Assembly: GCA_020026225.1 (NCBI GenBank)
Contig: JAHHQU010000074.1
Coordinates: 1-10,121, forward strand
Source of the DNA: Phocaeicola sp.
GTDB taxonomy: Bacteria > Bacteroidota > Bacteroidia > Bacteroidales > Bacteroidaceae
Direction: 5' to 3'
DNA: 10,121 nucleotides
Positions within the stretch are counted from its first letter, which is position 1. Every line of letters begins with the position of its first letter. The notes beneath the pieces are model-generated. The model worked only from the letters and a program-made list of their open reading frames with translations, was not told the DNA's origin and ran no database searches. Both the position numbers and the translations under genes were made by a program. Below, piece after piece: positions 4,926-10,121 of the stretch.

Positions 4926-6584
4926 ATGAAACTTCTTTGGCTCGATTTGAACAGTTCATACGCTCACTCCTCTTTGGCTCTTCCGGCCCTGCATGCCCAA
5001 CTGATGGACAACGAATCCATCGAATGGCATAAAGTTTCGGCCACAATCAATGAAAATCCAGGGATGACAGCCGGAGAAGTATGTCACTACCAACCGGATA
5101 TTGTTGCTGCAACCTGCTGGGTGTTCAACCATGAAATGCTGATGCATACTCTTTGCCGCATCAAAGCCCTTCTTCCTCAATGCTGCATTATTTTGGGAGG
5201 ACCTGAATTCCTCGGAAACAACCGCTCATTTTTACTGAAAAATGAATTCGTGGATTGCGTATTCCGCGGTGAAGGGGAAGAAATGTTTCCTAAATGGCTG
5301 AAAATATGGAACCAAAAAGAACAGTGGAGCGAAATTACGGGACTCTGTTTCATGGACGAAAAAGGAGTTTATCAGGACAAAGGATTGGCACGCGTCCAAA
5401 ACTTCGGGGAACTTACTCCTCCTGAAGAAAGTTCTTTTTTCAACTGGGACAAGCCATTCGTACAACTAGAGACAACGCGTGGATGCTTCAACACATGTGC
5501 ATTCTGCGTAAGTGGAGGCGAAAAGCCGGTTCGCAGCCAACCGTTGGAAAAGATTGCCGAACGTGTGAAGAACATTCATGCACATGGAATCAAAAACATT
5601 CGCATGCTGGATCGTACGTTCAACTATAACACTCGTTATGCTAAAGCACTGCTTGAATTGTTCAAAACCTACCCAGACATTTGCTACCACCTGGAAATTC
5701 ATCCGGCTTTACTTTCTCAAGAGCTTAAAAATGAGCTACCTACTTTACCTAAAGGCCTGCTGCATTTGGAAGCGGGTATCCAAAGTCTGCATGAGAACGT
5801 TCTTGAGACCAGTCGCAGAAAGGGCAAACTCGTTCCTTCAATGGAAGGATTGAAATACTTGTGTACCCTGAACAACATGGAAACTCATGCCGACCTGATA
5901 GCCGGACTTCCTCTTTATCATCTGGAACAAATCTTTGATGACATTCGCATTCTGGCTGAATACCACACCGGCGAGATTCAATTGGAATCATTGAAACTGC
6001 TTCCAGGCACAGAAATGAAACGCCGTGCAAAGGAACTGGGTATTCAGTTCTCTACACTTCCTCCATACGAAGTTCTGGCCACAAGAGAGATGACACCTGA
6101 AGAACTGCAGACGGCACGCCTTCTTTCCAGACTCTTGGACTTTTTCTATAATGCGAAAGTCTGGCAGGATCTCACACGTAAACTCATCATCGAGAATGAA
6201 GATTTCCTCCATCGTTTTTTAGATTACCTGATTCAGCTCAGCGTAATCGATGCACCATTAAGCCTGGAACGAAGAGGTATCATCCTCTATCAGTTCTGCC
6301 AAAAAGCATATCCTAAATACGAAGAAGAAGCGTCACAAGCATGGATAGAAGCCGGAATGTCTCTCAAGAAGCAACCTGCAGAACGAATCCGAACCAAGCA
6401 TGTCACCCCGCCCCTTGAATGGGAAATGTCTTTCGGGAACTACCATGAAGGGTTAAGACTATGCAAACTTCCTTTACAGGACGGCACTTTCATCTGGTAT
6501 GGCTTCGAAATGGAAACTCAAGGAGGAAAACCCGTCATGAAAGCTACCAGTAAAATGGATTCAGAAGCTTTCCTGAAAGCATAA
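4926..6584 (+). CDS. Cobalamin-binding radical SAM protein with DUF4080 C-terminus
   Basis: This 552-aa protein has three parts. Residues 1-130 look like a B12-binding Rossmann domain (QPDIVAATCWVFN, IILGGPEFLGN, FRGEGEEMFP) without an obvious DxHxxG motif. Residues 180-370 are a radical SAM domain with the 4Fe-4S cysteines C187, C191 and C194 (GCFNTCAFC), LEAGIQS at 281-287, DLIAGLP at 323-329 and LLPGTE at 358-363. The rest matches the DUF4080 tail. The enzyme should cleave S-adenosylmethionine to a radical and modify an unknown substrate. The family is widespread in anaerobes but, as far as I know, its substrate is unassigned. It is transcribed alone between two terminators. I found no clear TAnnTTTG box before it, so its promoter is unplaced. 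Confidence 0.9.
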   Translation: MKLLWLDLNSSYAHSSLALPALHAQLMDNESIEWHKVSATINENPGMTAGEVCHYQPDIVAATCWVFNHEMLMHTLCRIKALLPQCCIILGGPEFLGNNRSFLLKNEFVDCVFRGEGEEMFPKWLKIWNQKEQWSEITGLCFMDEKGVYQDKGLARVQNFGELTPPEESSFFNWDKPFVQLETTRGCFNTCAFCVSGGEKPVRSQPLEKIAERVKNIHAHGIKNIRMLDRTFNYNTRYAKALLELFKTYPDICYHLEIHPALLSQELKNELPTLPKGLLHLEAGIQSLHENVLETSRRKGKLVPSMEGLKYLCTLNNMETHADLIAGLPLYHLEQIFDDIRILAEYHTGEIQLESLKLLPGTEMKRRAKELGIQFSTLPPYEVLATREMTPEELQTARLLSRLLDFFYNAKVWQDLTRKLIIENEDFLHRFLDYLIQLSVIDAPLSLERRGIILYQFCQKAYPKYEEEASQAWIEAGMSLKKQPAERIRTKHVTPPLEWEMSFGNYHEGLRLCKLPLQDGTFIWYGFEMETQGGKPVMKATSKMDSEAFLKA

Positions 6585-6600
6585 GATATAGAATCTACAG

Positions 6601-6630
6601 GGCAGACTTTATCGTCTGCCTTTTTTATTT
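6601..6630 (+). terminator. Rho-independent terminator after the radical SAM gene
   Basis: GGCAGAC (6601-6607) pairs with GTCTGCC (6614-6620) around TTTATC, followed immediately by six Ts and a further T-rich tail. It starts 17 bases after the stop and is a canonical intrinsic terminator. Confidence 0.92.
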
Positions 6631-6728
6631 TCTGAAAGATAGGACGTTCCTATATAGGATTCATTCCTTCACTCTCCTCCTCCTTGCAGCACTGCCTTAA
6701 AAACAAATACGAATCTCAGGTGTAGAAG

Positions 6729-6760
6729 TTTCTAAATCAAGAAATAAACTTGTAAATTTG
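6729..6760 (+). promoter_or_regulatory. Promoter of the exonuclease-HD-CobW operon
   Basis: TAAATTTG (6753-6760) fully matches the -7 consensus, and TTTC (6729-6732) gives a 3-of-4 -33 box with 20 bases between. The expected start near 6767 leaves a leader of about 23 bases before the ATG at 6790. It follows a terminator and is the only promoter seen before the three closely spaced genes. Confidence 0.68.
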
Positions 6761-6789
6761 CTTAATGAAACGTAAACAAACAACGAGAT

Positions 6790-7284
6790 ATGAAAGATTT
6801 TGCAGCCATCGACTTTGAGACTGCCAACAGCTGCCGCTCAAGCGTCTGCAGTGTAGGTCTCATCATCGTGCGAAACGGGGAAATAACTGACCGACTCTAC
6901 AGTTTGATTCATCCGGAACCCAATTTCTATAATTACCATAACGTAATGGTACACGGTCTAACAGACAGGGATACCGTAGACGCACCTATCTTTCCCGAAG
7001 TTTGGAATCAAATGGAACCACTCATTAAGGATTTGCCGTTAGTGGCTCACAACAGTTCCTTTGACGAGAGTTGCCTGAAAGCCGTGTTCAAGGTCTATCA
7101 GATGGATTATCCCGATTACACCTTTTATTGCACTTGCAAAGCTTCACGAAAGAAATTTGGCAAAGAGCTTCCTAACCATCAATTGCAAACCGTTGCCCTG
7201 CGTTGCGGATACAATCTGAAAGAACATCATCACGCACTGGCAGACGCAGAGGCTTGTGCCTGGATAGCTCGAGAAACTTTATAA
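6790..7284 (+). CDS. DEDDh-type 3'-5' exonuclease (DnaQ/epsilon-like)
   Basis: This 164-aa protein consists of a single exonuclease domain. The DEDDh set is complete: D8 and E10 in IDFET (Exo I), D92 in NSSFDE (Exo II), and H147 with D152 in HHALADA (Exo III). Such enzymes use two metal ions to remove nucleotides from DNA or RNA 3' ends. The stand-alone short form, without polymerase or BRCT domains, is common in this phylum and is not by itself the replicative epsilon subunit. It is first in an operon, with 28 bases to the HD gene, so the two may act in the same nucleic-acid or nucleotide turnover step (inference). A run of cysteines (C15, C20, C114, C116) is notable but unexplained. Confidence 0.9.
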   Translation: MKDFAAIDFETANSCRSSVCSVGLIIVRNGEITDRLYSLIHPEPNFYNYHNVMVHGLTDRDTVDAPIFPEVWNQMEPLIKDLPLVAHNSSFDESCLKAVFKVYQMDYPDYTFYCTCKASRKKFGKELPNHQLQTVALRCGYNLKEHHHALADAEACAWIARETL

Positions 7285-7312
7285 TAAATCACAACACTAA
7301 ATACTTTGAGAG

Positions 7313-7939
7313 ATGGATATTGATCAAAAAGAAGTAAAAGAAGAATTTCTAACGTTGCTCCGTTCTACCGAACGTGAAGGCGTAGAAGACGTTATCAAAG
7401 ACCTGGAAGAATGGGGATTCTTTATAGCACCAGCATCAGCAGGACATCACTTGAACGTTCCTGGTGGCTTAGCAAAGCACTCACTCAATACCTGCAAAGC
7501 GGCCTTGGCTGTTTGGGAAGGCATGAAGACATTAAATGCAGACCTCGAAAATGAAGTGGACCGAAATAACGTCATCATTGCCAGCCTGCTGCATGACGTA
7601 TGTAAAAGTGACATCTATAAGCCCACGATGAAGAAACATAAAAATGCGATGGGAGTTTGGGAAGACGTACCCGGTTACAATGTAACATACCGAAACTTCC
7701 CTATGGGACATGGAGAGAAATCCGTTATCCAGCTGCTTTGCAGCGGATTGGCGATGACCGACGACGAAATGTTGGCCATCCGCTGGCACATGGGTCCTTG
7801 GGGACTGAACTTCAATAGCTACGAGGATCAGAGATGTTATGATACGGCTCAAGAAATGTATCCGCTGGTAACCATCATCCACGCAGCCGACAGTCTGGCA
7901 GCAGGCATCATGGAACGAGAAAACGAAGCAGAAGATTAA
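7313..7939 (+). CDS. HD-domain phosphohydrolase
   Basis: This 208-aa protein is a predicted metal-dependent phosphohydrolase. The conserved ligands appear in order: H56 (GGLAKHSLNT), H94-D95 (LLHDVCK), H133 (GHGEKS), H159 (RWHMG) and D193 (HAADSLAA). The arrangement, including GHGEKS, resembles the HD domain of YhaM-type 3'-5' exoribonucleases, but no OB-fold precedes it, so RNase activity is not established. Cyclic-nucleotide or nucleotide hydrolysis is equally possible. It is the middle gene of the operon, with short gaps of 28 and 15 bases on either side. The C-terminus is acidic (ERENEAED). The ATG at 7313 is preceded by GAGAG. Confidence 0.85.
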   Translation: MDIDQKEVKEEFLTLLRSTEREGVEDVIKDLEEWGFFIAPASAGHHLNVPGGLAKHSLNTCKAALAVWEGMKTLNADLENEVDRNNVIIASLLHDVCKSDIYKPTMKKHKNAMGVWEDVPGYNVTYRNFPMGHGEKSVIQLLCSGLAMTDDEMLAIRWHMGPWGLNFNSYEDQRCYDTAQEMYPLVTIIHAADSLAAGIMERENEAED

Positions 7940-7954
7940 ACACATACATAAATC

Positions 7955-9187
7955 ATGAGTTATACGAAAGATATACCCGTTTTATTGCTTACCGGATATT
8001 TGGGAAGCGGGAAGACGACACTGGTAAACCGTATTTTATCCAATAAAAAAGGAATCCGTTTTGCTGTCATTGTAAATGATATCGGTGAAGTGAACATCGA
8101 CGCCAGTCTCATTCAAAACCAAGGGGTGGTCAACTCAAAAGACGACAGCCTCGTAGCTCTTCAAAACGGCTGCATCTGCTGTACCCTACGCACCGACTTG
8201 ATTGAACAGCTCTACGAACTGACACAATCGGAAAAATTCGATTACATCGTCATTGAAGCAAGCGGAATCTGCGAACCGGAACCTATCGCACAAACCATTT
8301 GTACTATTCCCAGCCTGGGAGAAGCTTACATCCGCCACGGCTACTGCCGTCTGGACAACATCGTTACCGTAGTCGATGCACTCCGCATGCAAAATGAATT
8401 TTCCTGCGGTGAATCACTTACCCAAAAGCAATTGGGAGCAGATGACATAGAAAGTCTACTCATTCAACAGATTGAATTCTGCAACATGGTTTTGTTGAAC
8501 AAAGCTTCTGAAGTCAGCGAGAAAGAGCGCAACCGGATCAAACAAATCATCCATACCCTGCAACCTTCAGCTGAGATCATTGAATGCGATTATACCGACG
8601 TAGATTTTGACCGCTTGATAAACGTACACAACTTTAACTACCGCGTATTGGCGTCTTCAGCCGGATGGATTCAAGAATTGGGACGACAAGTGAATGAAGA
8701 GGAAACGCATGTACATACCCATGAACACGAGCATGAACACGAAGGAGAAAAATGCAATCATCACCATCACGGCCCGCATTGTCAGTGCGGAGAGAACGCT
8801 GAACACGGAGAAGCCGACGAATACGGCATCAGCACATTCGTTTACTACCGACGCCAGCCGTTTGACCCGAACTTTTTCGACTACTTCATTACAAGCCGTT
8901 GGCCGAAGAACATCATCCGATGCAAAGGAATCTGCTATTTCAGCGACAAACGCGACATTTCCTGTCTTTTTGAGCAAGCCGGCATTCAAAAACAATTGAG
9001 TCAGATAGGTCCATGGTATGCTACGTTTTCAGAGGAGGAAATCGTCCGCCTGAAGCAACAAGAACCCGGGCTGTTGCACGACTGGGATGAAGAATATGGT
9101 GACCGTATGCAAAAACTGGTCTTTATCGGTCAGCACATGGATAAAGAACAAATCATCCACGATTTGGATAATTGCCTCGTCAAATAG
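7955..9187 (+). CDS. COG0523 GTPase (CobW/ZNG1-like metal chaperone)
   Basis: This 410-aa G3E-family GTPase is predicted to deliver a metal, often zinc or cobalt, to a client protein. Visible motifs are Walker A GYLGSGKTT (14-22), VNDIGEVNID (40-49), the metal-binding CxCC motif GCICC (C73, C75, C76), EASGICEP (101-108), and at the NKxD position NKAS (182-185), where the aspartate is missing. Residues 252-284 form a His/Cys-rich insert (HTHEHEHEHE, HHHH, HCQC) probably for metal storage. The C-terminal domain has the family ending WDEEYGDRMQKLVFIGQ. It lies 15 bases after the HD gene and ends the operon. HD and DEDDh enzymes both need metals, so metallation of a neighbour is a testable idea. 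No Zur-type operator was recognised. Confidence 0.92.
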   Translation: MSYTKDIPVLLLTGYLGSGKTTLVNRILSNKKGIRFAVIVNDIGEVNIDASLIQNQGVVNSKDDSLVALQNGCICCTLRTDLIEQLYELTQSEKFDYIVIEASGICEPEPIAQTICTIPSLGEAYIRHGYCRLDNIVTVVDALRMQNEFSCGESLTQKQLGADDIESLLIQQIEFCNMVLLNKASEVSEKERNRIKQIIHTLQPSAEIIECDYTDVDFDRLINVHNFNYRVLASSAGWIQELGRQVNEEETHVHTHEHEHEHEGEKCNHHHHGPHCQCGENAEHGEADEYGISTFVYYRRQPFDPNFFDYFITSRWPKNIIRCKGICYFSDKRDISCLFEQAGIQKQLSQIGPWYATFSEEEIVRLKQQEPGLLHDWDEEYGDRMQKLVFIGQHMDKEQIIHDLDNCLVK

Positions 9188-9190
9188 GTT

Positions 9191-9234
9191 GCATATCTTC
9201 AGTCCGATTCAACAGAGACTGAAGATATGCTTTT
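9191..9234 (+). terminator. Terminator after the COG0523 gene
   Basis: GCATATCTTCAGTC (9191-9204) pairs perfectly over 14 bp with GACTGAAGATATGC (9217-9230), followed by TTTT. It begins 3 bases after the stop codon. It closes the exonuclease-HD-CobW unit and separates it from the DUF1847 gene. Confidence 0.88.
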
Positions 9235-9286
9235 GCAAGCCCCTATAGACACATGAAACGAAGAACTAACTTTTAAGAACAAGACA

Positions 9287-9964
9287 ATGAAGAAAGACAT
9301 TACCTTTTCTTGTGTGGATTGCGGTACACAAAATTGTAAATTCAAGAACCGTAAATACCCGGAATTTTGTTTGACTACCCACTTAAAGGAAGAAGATAAA
9401 GAATGGGCTTTGGAACGCTACGCAGAAAACAAGAACAAGGAAATCATGATTGCCAGTGCGGAGGTTGAATTTGAAGGATATTGTCAATGGACTCGCGTTC
9501 AGGAGATCATGGAATTCGCCAGAAAGATTGGAGCTCATCGCATTGGTATCGCAAACTGTATCGGATTAATCAACGAAGCCCGAATTTTCGCAAAGATTTT
9601 AAGAGCCAACGGATTTGAAGCATACGCCGTTATCTGCAAGGTAGCCGGACAAGCCAAGACATCGGTAGGAATACCAGAAAAATGCGAATCCATCGGTCCA
9701 GCCATGTGCAATCCGATTTTACAAGCTCGTCTGCTGAATGAAGCTCAAACCGACTTAAATGTGGTCATTGGTTTATGCGTAGGACATGACAGTCTGTTTT
9801 ATAAGTATTCGGAAGCTTATGTTACTACCTTGGTTACCAAGGACCGAGTGACCGGTAACAACCCTGTTGCTGCTTTGTACACAGCAAATTCCTACTATAA
9901 AAAGAAGTTTTTCCCCAATGAACCGAAACCTTCTTTTAAGGAAAATGAAGAAGACCATAAATAA
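9287..9964 (+). CDS. DUF1847 cysteine-rich putative metal-binding protein
   Basis: This 225-aa cytoplasmic protein matches the DUF1847 family. The N-terminus carries C9, C12, C17 and C28 (CVDCGTQNC...EFC), a likely metal or iron-sulfur site. Further cysteines lie at C66 (EGYCQW), C91 (ANCIGL), C117, C133 (EKC), C141 (AMCNP) and C164 (GLCVGHD), several beside glycine-rich turns. The family is found mainly in anaerobes and its function is not established to my knowledge. A redox or metal-centre role is inference from the cysteines. The preceding hairpin suggests an independent gene. A 7-of-8 -7 box (TAACTTTT, 9267-9274) lies just before the ATG but without a good -33, so its promoter is uncertain. 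The last residues (KENEEDHK) are highly charged. Confidence 0.9.
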   Translation: MKKDITFSCVDCGTQNCKFKNRKYPEFCLTTHLKEEDKEWALERYAENKNKEIMIASAEVEFEGYCQWTRVQEIMEFARKIGAHRIGIANCIGLINEARIFAKILRANGFEAYAVICKVAGQAKTSVGIPEKCESIGPAMCNPILQARLLNEAQTDLNVVIGLCVGHDSLFYKYSEAYVTTLVTKDRVTGNNPVAALYTANSYYKKKFFPNEPKPSFKENEEDHK

Positions 9965-9980
9965 TCGGCTCAACCTTACT

Positions 9981-10054
9981 AACGGTACTGCATACCTAAG
10001 CATGATGATATGCTAAGAAACTTATCCGGTAGAGCAGTACCGTTCGTTTTTTTT
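9981..10054 (+). terminator. Long two-tier terminator after the DUF1847 gene
   Basis: AACGGTACTGC (9981-9991) pairs over 11 bp with GCAGTACCGTT (10034-10044). Inside the large loop is a second hairpin, AGCAT/ATGCT (around 9999-10015). Eight Ts follow after a CG dinucleotide (10047-10054), and the hairpin begins 16 bases after the stop. The remaining bases to the window end contain no confident feature. Confidence 0.88.
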
Positions 10055-10121
10055 GAATCCAACCTGATTCAGGCTCAGTAGATAATCAATGGGGATAGCC
10101 ATATAGCTTAGCGATTCTAAA

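Noticed and set aside
8657..8999. ORFs on both strands overlapping the His-rich part of the COG0523 gene
   Set aside because: The repetitive CAT/CAC/GAA codons keep alternative frames open. Family motifs continue unbroken on either side in the COG0523 frame.
10022..10121. Open minus-strand reading frame of 32 codons ending at 10022, entering from the right window edge
   Set aside because: It is short, the protein is unrecognised, and it would have to read through the T tract and one arm of the DUF1847 terminator. It may be the 3' end of a convergent gene, but the visible part cannot support that.

Overview
The window looks like chromosomal DNA of a Bacteroidales bacterium, probably Bacteroidaceae (Bacteroides or Phocaeicola). 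The main evidence is promoter grammar. Several genes and the tRNA cluster are preceded by a TAnnTTTG -7 box with a TTTG-like -33 box about 19-20 bases upstream, the signature of the Bacteroidetes primary sigma factor. Shine-Dalgarno sequences are mostly absent. The proteins (hemerythrin/LuxR pair, DUF4080 radical SAM, DUF1847, COG0523 GTPase) also fit a gut anaerobe. The species call is inference.

Left edge (1-525): a minus-strand tRNA cluster in transcription order Ser(GCT), Arg(ACG), Glu(CTC), Ser(GCT), Arg(ACG), the last cut by the window edge. A perfect 169-bp direct repeat shows that the Ser-Arg pair was duplicated. One good promoter lies just upstream. Bases 526-1149 hold no confident gene. 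They contain a weak 73-codon ORF, a perfect 13-bp hairpin, and a candidate minus-strand promoter just past the LuxR gene.

Regulatory pair (1150-2447, minus strand): a RIC/YtfE-like di-iron hemerythrin protein overlaps by 4 bp a LuxR-type regulator with a degenerate receiver domain. A co-transcribed iron/redox-gas sensor and regulator is a reasonable inference. The promoter of this pair shares an identical 10-mer, at identical spacing, with the candidate promoter just past the end of the LuxR gene. About 600 bp without a recognisable gene (2448-3051) follows.

Plus-strand half (3052-9964): a ThiE/TenI-like protein; prs (PRPP synthetase) with its own promoter and terminator; a cobalamin-binding radical SAM protein with a DUF4080 tail, followed by a canonical terminator; a three-gene operon of DEDDh exonuclease, HD phosphohydrolase and COG0523 (CobW-like) metal GTPase, closed by a strong hairpin; and a cysteine-rich DUF1847 protein followed by a hairpin with eight Ts. 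The only confident non-protein genes are the tRNAs. There are no mobile elements or CRISPR arrays. The most interesting material is the hemerythrin/LuxR pair with its repeated promoter module, and the set of conserved but functionally unassigned metal/radical proteins.
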